Shown here: in pieces, positions 44,974 through 54,523 of the stretch
Numbering within the stretch: position 1 is the stretch's first letter
How the letters are laid out: each line of letters starts with the position of its first letter
From: Planctomycetales bacterium
Lineage (GTDB): Bacteria; Planctomycetota; Planctomycetia; Planctomycetales; Planctomycetaceae
DNA length: 64,000 nucleotides
Direction: 5' to 3'
NCBI GenBank assembly: GCA_026400835.1
Contig: JAPLOA010000082.1
Coordinates: forward strand, 1-64,000
Position numbers and translations under genes: made by a program
Notes under the pieces: model-generated
What the model saw: only the letters and a program-made list of their open reading frames with translations
What the model was told of the DNA's origin: nothing
Database searches by the model: none

Positions 44974-45086
44974 ATCCTTCGGACTGACAGTGCCGGAATC
45001 TATTTTGTTGGTGAGCACATCTGGGCTGAAAATCAGCTCGTATCACCTTATTTACGGCGGAAAGTGCGAAAAAACAGGTTCGATTC

Positions 45087-45111
45087 TGTGCGGCATTCGA
45101 AATGCCGCACA
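45087..45111. terminator. Perfect 11-bp hairpin behind the FixJ-type gene
   Basis: TGTGCGGCATT (45087-45097) and AATGCCGCACA (45101-45111) pair perfectly around CGA, 114 bases after the stop at 44973. The plus strand lacks a strong T-run behind it, so efficiency as a terminator is doubtful. Confidence 0.5.
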
Positions 45112-45659
45112 GCCGCCTTTCCGCGAGTGATTGGCAGGGTTTAGTCTCCCCCATCAGTTGACCATCGCCTGAGCAGAAGTCCGGATTCAGACGCACTTGT
45201 TGAATGCCGGTTCGGTTCCAAAACAATCTTCCGCCCCCGGACGCCCATCCAGACGATACGTGACGATGACGCAGAATTTGTCACGCTGCAGCATAACGCC
45301 AAACGAACCGCGCCTGGTCGAGTCACTTCGGATATTGTCCGCGCCTTGATGCGTGAGATTTCGCTCTGCACTTCAGAGCCATCCGAATCCGCGCAGTGGC
45401 CACAGCCAAAGACGATCTCGCGGTGAACTGTGGCCGCCACACGCAGCCGCACGACAACCGTAACCTGAACGAAGAAACAGCGGCTGCTTCGCCTGCGATA
45501 AACGCCCTTGCGTAGCGTGGTTTCCGTACCCCGGTTCGGTAAGTACTCCATCGCCATTCGAGCAGCTGTTGATAACTTCATGAAGACCGTTGTGCGGTAT
45601 TGCGAGCACTGAAGGTCACTGCTCAGTAATGACTGAAAAAAGAACCGTCATTTTTTACA

Positions 45660-45682
45660 TTCGGAATGTTCCGAAGGAACAT
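45660..45682. promoter_or_regulatory. Two overlapping perfect dyads upstream of the glycosyltransferase gene
   Basis: TTCGGAATGTTCCGAA (45660-45675, arms of 7 around TG) overlaps ATGTTCCGAAGGAACAT (45666-45682, arms of 7 around GAA). The centre lies about 200 bases before the start codon at 45868. This has the form of an operator for a dimeric regulator; the nearby GerE-type proteins are candidates. Confidence 0.55.
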
Positions 45683-45867
45683 GTCACCTCTGCCTGTGGC
45701 CTTTTGTCTCGCGTTACCAGGTTGAGTTATTTGCGAAAAGCAGTCGTCGTCTTCCAGTCATGAATCACAATTACACTGCTTGAAGTAAGGGGTTCTTTTT
45801 ATATGCATCAGTCTGTTCGAAAACTGAACCCCCGGTCATTTCTTCGGCCCGCTTGAGAAGGCTGCAC

Positions 45868-48800
45868 ATGTACTGGCTCAAAACATTACTTTTGCTTCTG
45901 AGTACGCTCTGCAGTGTGACATATCTTGGCTTCCGGGCCATGTACACACTGAATGCAGAGTCTGTTGCAGCACAATGCTTCTCTGTGATCGTACTGCTGG
46001 CCGAATGCCAGGGCGTATTTCTGCTGCTGCTGTACTACTGGCAGATCCGAGATACCACGCCAGCCCCGCCGATGCCGGTCCTTGCCGGACGCACTGTCGA
46101 CGTGTTTCTGCCGACCTATAATGAGGACGTCCATCTGCTGCGCGGAAGTATTCAGTCCTATCTGGCGTTTGATTATCCCTGCAGGATCTACGTGCTTGAC
46201 GACGGCAATCGACCAGACGTGCGAGTTCTGTGTGAAGAAATGGGTGTGCACTACATCGCCCGAAAGGACAATCTGCATGCGAAAGCCGGGAACATCAACA
46301 ACGCACTGGAGATGACTGACGGTGAGTTCGTTGTCATTTTTGACTCCGACCACGTCGCCCGGCCGCACTTTATCAGTCGCACGATCGGCTATTTCGCCGA
46401 CGAGCGAGTCGGCTGGGTTCAGACGCCTCACGCTTTTTACAACCTGGACAGTTTCTCAAGTCTTTACAAGCCAGAAAAGAACCTCTACTGGGAAGAGGGA
46501 GACCTGTTCTATCGATGTATTCAGCTCGGAAAGTCAAATGCCAATGCAGTTGTCTTCTGCGGCAGTGCAGCGATCATGCGCCGCAAGGCTCTGGAAGACG
46601 TGGGTTTGATCGCCACAGAAACAATTACCGAAGACATGCATACCGGTCTCCGAATGCATTCACGAGGTTGGAAATCTGTGTTCGTGCATGAGCGTCTCAT
46701 TGCGGCACAGGCGGCTTCCGAGGTGACAGCTTATCAGTCACAGCGCCTGCGATGGGGTGAAGGAAATCTCTCCATCATTCGGCACGACAATCCGTTGACC
46801 ATGCGTGGTCTGACAATGGATCAACGCATACATTACATCGGCAGTATGCTGGGCTGGTCGGCGGGCATTGGAAAACTTGTTCTCTATCTGACACCGATCA
46901 TCATGCTGTTCACAGGCATCTCGCCTGTCGGAAAGATCTCCGAAACGTATTTCGTGCTGCTCCTTGCTCATCTTGTCTGCTCCTGGATCACTCTGAAGGT
47001 GACCGGCATGGGGAACTTCATGATCATCGGCAATGAGCTGGCCGCAATGGCGACATTCTGGGTTCAGAATCGCGCCGTATACCGAGCTCTCACACGAAAC
47101 AGCTCCCGCTTCGTGGTGACCAAAAAGCGAGGGCGTCAGACGTCCAGTGTACTGAGCCATGTGGTGCCGCAGTTGACTTTGATCGCGATGGGAGTGGCCT
47201 CGATTGTCTGGGACGCGGGCCGTTTGATCTGCGGAGTTGATCAGAACTATATGAGACTGGCCATTGGTTCTGCCCTGATCGCCATTCAGAGTTGTCTTGC
47301 ATGGGTTGTCATCAGGCGAGCCTTGTGCGGGACCGACCGAAGGTTCTCGTATCGCCATCAGCAGGGCACGATCCATGCCGTAATCACACCCGAGTCCGCT
47401 CAGAAGGAAGCGTCCGAAGTTCATGGTATGTGCTATGACATGAATGAGATCGGGGTTCGAGTCCTGTGTTATGAAGAATTGACCATTGATCAAGTTATTC
47501 GACTGGATCTCCATGCTCATAACAAACGAGTGACAACCGAAGTTCGTGTCATCTGGCAACGCCCTGCGGCCAACATCTCCGCTGGTCGAGCAGGAACGGC
47601 GAAGGCGTACTATATTGGCTTGAAGTTCCATTCCCCGGATCCGACCACGGTTAATGCTCTGTGGGAAATGGGTGTTGAGCACGTGGTTGAGTCGAACTAT
47701 AAGAATCTTCGATTCACCGGCACGAGATCGCACAAATACTCCTCCATGCACCTGCCAATTACTTTGGTCAGCAGGAATGCGTACGGTCATGAGCAACGTT
47801 GGTACTGCGCTATGACAGACTTCGAGAAATCGAAACTTCTGCTCACTGGCAATGTTCCTGATGGAGGTGAAGAGCTCCTCGATTTTGAAATCTTTACACC
47901 GCTCGGGAAAGTTCGAGGTAACGGTTACCTGAGTGCCCAGTCTTCTCAAAGTGAGACACAATGCACCCGAGTTCTGAAGACGGAAAAATTTGAGGAGCAG
48001 GGACGAGGAATCCTGATGTCGCTGCGGGAGTTTTCTGCAACTCCGAAGCTGGCGTCAGCAGTCCGGTTGACTCCGCGCAGTCAACGGCGACGTATCCGCA
48101 CCCCAGCACTGGCGACCCTGCGATCGGTCAGCCCGATTCTACTGCTGGGAGTTCTTCTATTCTGGTTCGTTCATGAAAGACAGGTGTCTCTGACCCGGCT
48201 GTCATTTGCCTCAGAGCTTTCAGAGTCTCAAAAGACGACAGTTTCTTCGATGGTTAAGGAGGCGCGAGCTGGGCAGCTGACCCGGATCGGTGACCTAAGC
48301 CTGCTGCTGAAAGTCCTGGAGAAACATGGGGCGGCAAGTGATCGGGCGATTGTCGCCAATGTGGCGGTTCGACTTGCCCCTGAGAACGAGGGATTGCTGC
48401 TGGCGGCCGTTGACGCTGTCCGCGAATCCTCCGGACCAGATGCAGCGCTCGATTTCTGCCTCGCAAGTATCGCTCATCCGGATAAAGCAGGAGCACAACT
48501 GTTGCTTCAGGCGATCCGATGTGCCGGAGAGAGTTCGAGATCAGCTCAGGCCGCTGAGTATTTGCGCGAACTGAGCCTGCGAGACACTCTCACCCCGGAA
48601 GAATTCGAGGAATGCGTCGGACACAGCCTCGCCTCCCAACAAACCGAACTGGCAAAGCACTTCCTGACTCGGTTGGAACAAACCACCACTGAGCGACGAG
48701 GTCTAAGAATTCGTGCTCTTGTTGCACTGGCGGACAATGATCGAAATCTGACCGAGGCACTCTGTGATGAGATCGTTCGCGAAGGCGGCGAATCCTCTGA

Positions 48801-51147
48801 CGCACTGCTGTTTGCCGGTGACTGCTACTATTGGTCGGCCTGTTTCTCCAAAGCCGCCGGAGTTTGGAGCAGGGCTGCGAAACTCGAACCTCTCACTGCC
48901 GATACCGAAGAACGCCTTGCGGATGCTTTTCTGCAAAGCGGACAATATGCAGAGGCACTCACGTTGTGTCGTAAATGTGACGAAACCAGGTATCGCAGTC
49001 AGTTTCGAATGACTGTGGCACTCGAACTGCTCACTCGCCCGGACCTGAAGACACTCGTCCCGGATCTGACCGAAGCTGATCTGCAGTTGAAAAACGGACT
49101 GATAGTCCACGCGCTGGAGGAAAAAGCAGCCTCCGAGCGATTGATCTGGACGATGTGCAGTGTTCATCGTGAAACTTCCCCGAGGTTGCTTATCAACTTT
49201 CTGCAGCAGAATCAGGCACAGATCAGTGCCAACCCGGATCTGCTGCGTGAGTTGGCGGGAGCACAGTTTCACGCCGAAGAATACGCGCAGGCCATCAGTG
49301 TTCTGGATGATCTCGAACGTCGCAACCTGGTGCCTGCTGCCGGAGCGGATGACGTTGTCCTGTTGAGAGCTCGAAGCCTTGTGGGACTGCAGCGATATGC
49401 TGAAGCTGGTGAGATCCTGACGAGCGTCCTGTCGCGGAAGCCGGGGGATAATTCTCTGGCCAACGAAACAGCCGGTGTGCTTCTGACGGCAGGTGAAGCA
49501 GCAAAGGCGTTGAGTGTGATGCGTGGTGTCGCGGACGCAGCATCAACGGAAGAATCAGCTCGGATGATGATCAGCGTGCTTTCTGCCAATAATGCAGGGG
49601 AAGAACTGCTCCAGTTTCTGCCGAAGCTCAAGGCCTATGAAACGATGCTGGTCGAAGTCGGTGTCGCCGAAGCACAGGCGATGTTTGCCTCGACACGATT
49701 CGCTGATGGAGTTCGCGTCCTGCGTGATCTGCTGCCGAAGATTTCAGAGGGGGCGGAGCGGCAGCAGATTCAATTGCTGCTGGCTCGCGGGCTGGTTTGG
49801 AATCAGCATTTTGACGACGCGACCAACATTCTGCTGACTCTGCCAGACCAGATGCCAATGCCTGACGGCGAGCAACTGGAAGAAGCGATCCTGGCGGCGA
49901 TGTTGGGCCATACTCAGCCGCCTTCTGAGCTCACAAAACGTGCCGTCCAGCTGATTGACCGTATGCGGACCGAGCAGCTGAGTGAGAAGCGTCAGTTGCT
50001 GGTTTGTGATGTCATGTTAAAACAGAAACGAGCAGACGATGTGGTGAAGTGGTTAAGTGTCGGAGGTCAGACCGAACATCTCTCCGGAGCACAACAACTG
50101 CGTCTGGCGAACGCATTGGCGGATACAAAGCAGTTTCAGCTGGCACTGAGGTCTTATGAATCATTGTTGAAGGAAGACCAAAACAGCGTTGAGCAGGGCC
50201 CATCTCAGCAGGCCGATAAAGGTCTCGGTGATTCGACGCCGCCGACCATTCCACGAGAGGACCTTCTTCTGGCTGCGGCACGCTGTGCTGCTAATTCAGG
50301 CGACACCGAACGCGGAGTCAAGTACTTTGAAGATCTGGTTCGAGAATATTCGTGCAAACCTGAAATCCTGTGTGAGTATTCGGGCCTGCTGCTTCAGCAG
50401 GGGCGAGTTCGAGAAGCTCTGCAGCACCTGCCGGATTCCGCCACTCTGACTGCCGAACAACGGATTCTGGTGATTGACGTGATGATTGCGGACAACAAGC
50501 TTGCGGAAGCAAAGGCCTTCGCAGAGTCGATGGCGGGCAATCCGGTTCAAAGAACTCAGGGCGATCGGCAGTTACTCGAACGACTTGCAGTGATCGAGCA
50601 GATTCGAGGCGATAACAAGGCTGCGGCTGAGTATTATCAGAAACTGGTTGATCTTGGAGAATCCGATGCCACGCTGCGATCTGCATTAGCACAACAGCAG
50701 GTTCTCTCCGGCGACATGGCCGGAGCACTGGAAAACTATCGCATGCTGATTGAAGCAGACGAGCTTCCGGAGTCTGAACGATACTGGCTGTTACTAACAC
50801 TGAACGAAACCCGAACGATTCCTGAATGGAGCAGAAAAACATTGGCTGTGGCGGGCGAACAATCTCTTGTTGACTCCGACTTTCCAGTCAGAGAGACGGA
50901 GCAACTTGCCTATCTGCATATGAGGGCAGGAAACAAAGCGACGGCGTTGAAACTGATCCGGAGGGTCCTGGCGATGCCTGGTGCTGAGCGGGAAGATTTG
51001 TTGCTGTTTGCATCCAACCTGACCGCAGAGCTTGGTGAGTTTCGGGAGAGCGAAGACATCCTGGCTCAACTGAGAAAACTACGTCACGTGAAAGGGACCG
51101 GGCAGTTACCTTTACGCGAAGAAACGGCGAGGAAACCCGCACAGTGA
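45868..51147 (+). CDS. Cellulose-synthase-like glycosyltransferase fused to PilZ-like and TPR regions
   Basis: 1759 residues from the ATG at 45868 (AGAAGG six bases upstream); a TTG at 45853 would add five, and residue numbers here count from it. Two N-terminal membrane helices (8-28, 40-62) precede a GT2 catalytic domain with the processive set LDDG (115-118), DSDH (164-167), TEDMHTG (259-265) and QRLRW (297-301). More membrane helices lie at about 333-357, 363-385, 436-460 and 466-488. A PilZ-like domain (about 496-620) begins RRFSYR and has YDMNEIGVRV where DxSxxG is expected, so c-di-GMP binding is plausible but not certain. Another membrane helix near 763-780 leads to about 980 residues of tetratricopeptide-like helices. 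In Gram-negative cellulose systems the synthase (BcsA) and the TPR export protein (BcsC) are separate; here synthase and TPR are joined. The polymer made is unknown. Confidence 0.88.
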   Translation: MYWLKTLLLLLSTLCSVTYLGFRAMYTLNAESVAAQCFSVIVLLAECQGVFLLLLYYWQIRDTTPAPPMPVLAGRTVDVFLPTYNEDVHLLRGSIQSYLAFDYPCRIYVLDDGNRPDVRVLCEEMGVHYIARKDNLHAKAGNINNALEMTDGEFVVIFDSDHVARPHFISRTIGYFADERVGWVQTPHAFYNLDSFSSLYKPEKNLYWEEGDLFYRCIQLGKSNANAVVFCGSAAIMRRKALEDVGLIATETITEDMHTGLRMHSRGWKSVFVHERLIAAQAASEVTAYQSQRLRWGEGNLSIIRHDNPLTMRGLTMDQRIHYIGSMLGWSAGIGKLVLYLTPIIMLFTGISPVGKISETYFVLLLAHLVCSWITLKVTGMGNFMIIGNELAAMATFWVQNRAVYRALTRNSSRFVVTKKRGRQTSSVLSHVVPQLTLIAMGVASIVWDAGRLICGVDQNYMRLAIGSALIAIQSCLAWVVIRRALCGTDRRFSYRHQQGTIHAVITPESAQKEASEVHGMCYDMNEIGVRVLCYEELTIDQVIRLDLHAHNKRVTTEVRVIWQRPAANISAGRAGTAKAYYIGLKFHSPDPTTVNALWEMGVEHVVESNYKNLRFTGTRSHKYSSMHLPITLVSRNAYGHEQRWYCAMTDFEKSKLLLTGNVPDGGEELLDFEIFTPLGKVRGNGYLSAQSSQSETQCTRVLKTEKFEEQGRGILMSLREFSATPKLASAVRLTPRSQRRRIRTPALATLRSVSPILLLGVLLFWFVHERQVSLTRLSFASELSESQKTTVSSMVKEARAGQLTRIGDLSLLLKVLEKHGAASDRAIVANVAVRLAPENEGLLLAAVDAVRESSGPDAALDFCLASIAHPDKAGAQLLLQAIRCAGESSRSAQAAEYLRELSLRDTLTPEEFEECVGHSLASQQTELAKHFLTRLEQTTTERRGLRIRALVALADNDRNLTEALCDEIVREGGESSDALLFAGDCYYWSACFSKAAGVWSRAAKLEPLTADTEERLADAFLQSGQYAEALTLCRKCDETRYRSQFRMTVALELLTRPDLKTLVPDLTEADLQLKNGLIVHALEEKAASERLIWTMCSVHRETSPRLLINFLQQNQAQISANPDLLRELAGAQFHAEEYAQAISVLDDLERRNLVPAAGADDVVLLRARSLVGLQRYAEAGEILTSVLSRKPGDNSLANETAGVLLTAGEAAKALSVMRGVADAASTEESARMMISVLSANNAGEELLQFLPKLKAYETMLVEVGVAEAQAMFASTRFADGVRVLRDLLPKISEGAERQQIQLLLARGLVWNQHFDDATNILLTLPDQMPMPDGEQLEEAILAAMLGHTQPPSELTKRAVQLIDRMRTEQLSEKRQLLVCDVMLKQKRADDVVKWLSVGGQTEHLSGAQQLRLANALADTKQFQLALRSYESLLKEDQNSVEQGPSQQADKGLGDSTPPTIPREDLLLAAARCAANSGDTERGVKYFEDLVREYSCKPEILCEYSGLLLQQGRVREALQHLPDSATLTAEQRILVIDVMIADNKLAEAKAFAESMAGNPVQRTQGDRQLLERLAVIEQIRGDNKAAAEYYQKLVDLGESDATLRSALAQQQVLSGDMAGALENYRMLIEADELPESERYWLLLTLNETRTIPEWSRKTLAVAGEQSLVDSDFPVRETEQLAYLHMRAGNKATALKLIRRVLAMPGAEREDLLLFASNLTAELGEFRESEDILAQLRKLRHVKGTGQLPLREETARKPAQ

Positions 51148-51817
51148 TAAGCGTGAGCAGAGAAATTCATACTCAGGCTTCCAGACAAACGTGGCGGGAT
51201 AACAGAGGATTATGGGCTTTGACTGAACCGGTGAAACTCACGGCTCAGGATTGAATCCTCAGTGTATTTTTGTGGACGAGCAAACGGGATTTTCAGATTC
51301 CCAGGAATGAAGATCCTGAACAGCCTCTGCATCGGAATTGTTGACTCGCAGGTCTTGTCCTGACGGGCCGTGTTGACAATCAGAATCAAGTCACACTTTT
51401 CCGTTGCTCTTCTGCATCGACGGGCTGTTTCGAGGCATTCTCAACAGATAACGAAATGCATCACGCCGGTCACTGCGGATCACTTAGCGGGAATGTCTGA
51501 AAGAGCGATCAGTCTGTGCTCGTTCAAAGAATAATGGGGTATATCTTTGACGCCAGATGTGCTCGACATTTGCCTCTTCAGGCTGACAAGTTGCGAAGAG
51601 GATTTCTCTGGAGTGGGACCACAGGTACTTTGAAAAACAGGGAAAGCCCTCCTGGTCTGGATATGTGTTTTGATGCGACTTCCTTGAACTTGAATTGCAG
51701 AGGTAGGAACATCACGCCCCTGGACTACATTTCTCTTCACCCCACATTTCCGGCCAACCTGCTGTGCCTGCCCTCCGCTGATGGCTTCCGACGCTTCCTC
51801 GACTACGCTGCAAGACT
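51148..51817. other. Intergenic region before the hybrid kinase
   Basis: 670 bases without a recognisable gene, strong hairpin or sigma-54-type promoter. A plus-strand frame at 51516-51902 has no family resemblance and runs into the kinase gene. Confidence 0.45.
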
Positions 51818-54523
51818 ATGCCCAATTCATTGCCTGACCCGACTAAAGATCTCGCGGCGGAAACCGCCTCGATTTCGCAATTGGCGTACTTTGCGATCCT
51901 GAACGCATCAAATGACGCGGTGATTATTGCAAATTTCGACGGGTCCATTACGGAGTTCAATAATGCTGCGGAAAAGATGTTCGGCTACGCTCGCCAGGAT
52001 GTCATCGGCGTCCCGATGGGCGATGCGATCGTAGCACCTCGATTACGCGAGGACTTCATTCGGGCGTTTCGGCCATCTCTGAAAGACGAGGCTCGAGCTC
52101 ACAAGAATGACTTCTCAGTGGAGTCCCTCGCGGTTCGCAGTGATGGCAGTGAATTTCCGGTCAGAGTCTCGGTCTCCAGAATTCAGAACGCTTCAGTGAC
52201 CCTGTTCATCGGGTTGATTCGTGACCTCACCAATGAGCACAGTCTCCGGCAGGAACTTCACGCGTCCCGAATGGAATGGGAGCAGTGTTTCAATGCCTTG
52301 CCGGACAATATCAGCATCCTGGATATGAGCGGCAGGATTCTTCGTGCAAATCGTGCCATGGAGCAATTGTTCTCCGGAACGTACGGCGATATCCGCGGAC
52401 AGGACTATCGGCTTCTGTATTGTGGAACTACCAACCCGGATTCGCAGCCGCCCTGTGCGGCGGTTCTGAGTGGTGCGCCTCCGGTCTCGATCGAAGCGGA
52501 ACTAACACTCATTCCGGGAGGAAAAACAGGCTGGTATGTTATTTCCTCGTATCCATTGAAAGACATCGGCGGGACCCAGTGGGGAGCTGTGTCTGTGGTA
52601 CAGGATGCAACCGAACGCCGTCAATTGCAGGTGGAACAGGATCAGTTCTTTCGAAATTCAATTGATATGCTCTGTGTGGCCAGCAGGGACGGCCATCTGC
52701 GTCTGGTCAGCACCTCGTTCCAGCAGTTCCTCGGCTTGTCCAATGATGAACTGTATGATCGTTGCATCGCCGATTTTCTCCATCCGGATGATCGCGAACT
52801 TTTTCTTTCTCAGATCGCTGAGGACGAACTGCCGTCGTCAGTCATCCGAGTTCGAACCCGAATGACTCGCAACGATGGACAGGAACGCTGGCTTTCGTGG
52901 CACTTATCAAAAGCAAATTCCTCGGGAGGTATCTTCTGCGGTGTCGCGCGGGACATCACGGAGCAGTTGAAGGGCGAAGCCGAGCTTATCAAAGCCCGTG
53001 AAATCGCTGAAAAATCAAACAAGGCCAAGTCTGAGTTTCTTGCCGTCGTGAGCCACGAAATGAGAACCCCATTGCATAACATTCTGGGCTCTTTGGACCT
53101 GGTTCGGAATTCGCCGATTTCGATTCAGTGCCGTGAGTGGCTGGACTCCAGTCATGATTCGGCCGAACAGCTTCTGTCTCTGATCAGCGATATTCTGGAT
53201 TGCTCACGGCTCGAGGCTGGAAAACTGATTCTGGATAACAGTGAGTTTAATCTCCTTGAATTGATGATGAAGCTCACTCCGCAGTTTCAAAAGAGAGCGG
53301 CAGAAAAGCATATCTCGTTGGTATGGACAATTGCTCCTGAGACTCCAATCTGGTGGTTTGGAGATTCCGGGAAACTACGACAGATCATCATTAATCTCAC
53401 GACAAACGCGATCAAGTTCACAGAGTCGGGTTTTGTCCATATTGAATTGTTTCTGGAGCCTGGCCACAGAGACCTTCTTCATATCCGAGTCATCGATTCC
53501 GGCATTGGAGTTCCCGCCAGTCGCACAGAAGACATCTTCCGTTTGTTTGAGCAGGTTGATTCATCCGGAACAAGAAGGTCGGGCGGTGTCGGACTTGGAC
53601 TGGCCATCTGTGCTCGCCTTGTGGAACTCATGGATGGAAAGATCTGGGTGGATTCACGAGAAGGCTTTGGCTCTGTGTTTAACGTCACCTGCAAGCTGTC
53701 AGATTTGTCTGAAAGCCCTGCCGCAGACGAACCACAGGCGGAAGAGAAACTCCGTACTGCAGGCCGTCAACAACACGTGATCGTGGTTGAAGACGATCTG
53801 GTCAGTGCTCGACTTGCTCGCAGCATGCTGGAAGCGGAAGGATATCAGGTCTCAGTTTTTCATGATGGTCGAGCTCTCCTGACAGGATTGTCATCAATGC
53901 CGCCCAGAAGCGTTGATGCCATTGTGATGGATGTGATGATGCCGGAATTGGGTGGCTTCGAAACAACTCGACTGATTCGGGGCAGTCAAAACTGGTTTTC
54001 CGGACTTCCTATTATTGCCACGACGGCCAATGCGATGTCTCAGGATGCTGTCACGTGTCTTTCCCAGGGAATGGATGGATATCTGGCCAAACCATTCACA
54101 AGACGATCCCTGATTGAGACAGTCTCAACTCATCTGGCCTTTGAAAGGACAGAGGAGTTCATACCTGCGGCAGAGATGCTTCTTGAATTCTCGCTGAAAT
54201 GGGATGACCTGATCGAATCCTGCAACAACGATTCAACGCAGGTTCGGGAACTGATTGAGATTGTCGAACGCACGGTGCCGCTTCAGTTCAGTGATATCCA
54301 CGGCGCAATCGCGGAGAGGGACCTGGAACGCCTTGGTCGCTCCCTCCATCGCCTGAAAGGCTGTCTGGGTAACCTCTGTGTGGGGGACGTCATCGAGCGA
54401 CTTGCAAAATTTGAAGACATCGTCAAACACCCCTTTGGGTTAGAACGAATAGCGTTTCAGATCGTCGTCATTGAACGTACGGTGAAGTATCTTATCCAGT
54501 GCATGACGAAGAAGCTGCAGTAA
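51818..54523 (+). CDS. Cytoplasmic hybrid histidine kinase: PAS-PAS-PAS-HisKA-HATPase-REC-HPt
   Basis: 901 residues, no membrane helix. Three PAS-type sensor domains (about 24-140, 154-270, 277-385) are followed by the H box FLAVVSHEMRTPLHNILGSL with His413. The ATPase domain has NLTTNAIKF, DSGIGVP and GGVGLGLAI. The receiver (about 653-770) has Asp659/660, phosphoacceptor Asp705 (VMDVMMPELGG) and Lys758 (GYLAKPF). The C-terminal HPt domain has His844 in SLHRLKGCLGNL. All phosphorelay residues are present, so it should pass phosphate His-Asp-His to a separate receiver. Within the window the intact candidate is the sigma-54 activator at 40511-41896; this pairing is inference from proximity. 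Confidence 0.93.
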   Translation: MPNSLPDPTKDLAAETASISQLAYFAILNASNDAVIIANFDGSITEFNNAAEKMFGYARQDVIGVPMGDAIVAPRLREDFIRAFRPSLKDEARAHKNDFSVESLAVRSDGSEFPVRVSVSRIQNASVTLFIGLIRDLTNEHSLRQELHASRMEWEQCFNALPDNISILDMSGRILRANRAMEQLFSGTYGDIRGQDYRLLYCGTTNPDSQPPCAAVLSGAPPVSIEAELTLIPGGKTGWYVISSYPLKDIGGTQWGAVSVVQDATERRQLQVEQDQFFRNSIDMLCVASRDGHLRLVSTSFQQFLGLSNDELYDRCIADFLHPDDRELFLSQIAEDELPSSVIRVRTRMTRNDGQERWLSWHLSKANSSGGIFCGVARDITEQLKGEAELIKAREIAEKSNKAKSEFLAVVSHEMRTPLHNILGSLDLVRNSPISIQCREWLDSSHDSAEQLLSLISDILDCSRLEAGKLILDNSEFNLLELMMKLTPQFQKRAAEKHISLVWTIAPETPIWWFGDSGKLRQIIINLTTNAIKFTESGFVHIELFLEPGHRDLLHIRVIDSGIGVPASRTEDIFRLFEQVDSSGTRRSGGVGLGLAICARLVELMDGKIWVDSREGFGSVFNVTCKLSDLSESPAADEPQAEEKLRTAGRQQHVIVVEDDLVSARLARSMLEAEGYQVSVFHDGRALLTGLSSMPPRSVDAIVMDVMMPELGGFETTRLIRGSQNWFSGLPIIATTANAMSQDAVTCLSQGMDGYLAKPFTRRSLIETVSTHLAFERTEEFIPAAEMLLEFSLKWDDLIESCNNDSTQVRELIEIVERTVPLQFSDIHGAIAERDLERLGRSLHRLKGCLGNLCVGDVIERLAKFEDIVKHPFGLERIAFQIVVIERTVKYLIQCMTKKLQ

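Larger units (their letters stand above)
44974..45867. other. Long leader/intergenic region before the glycosyltransferase gene
   Basis: About 890 bases. It contains a perfect hairpin (45087-45111) and overlapping dyads (45660-45682). A plus-strand frame open from about 45143 to 45424 reads like protein (TIRDDDAEFVTLQHNAKRTAPGR) but has no start codon near its beginning. It may be a remnant. The antisense frame at 45141-45581 shows no family resemblance. Confidence 0.45.

Noticed and set aside
45141-45581. Minus-strand frame of 146 codons in the synthase leader
   Set aside because: No domain or context support; low-confidence remnants on the other strand explain the openness equally well.
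46738-47961. Minus-strand open frame of about 407 codons
   Set aside because: It is antisense to the glycosyltransferase/PilZ coding region, whose catalytic motifs lie on the plus strand; no family resemblance.
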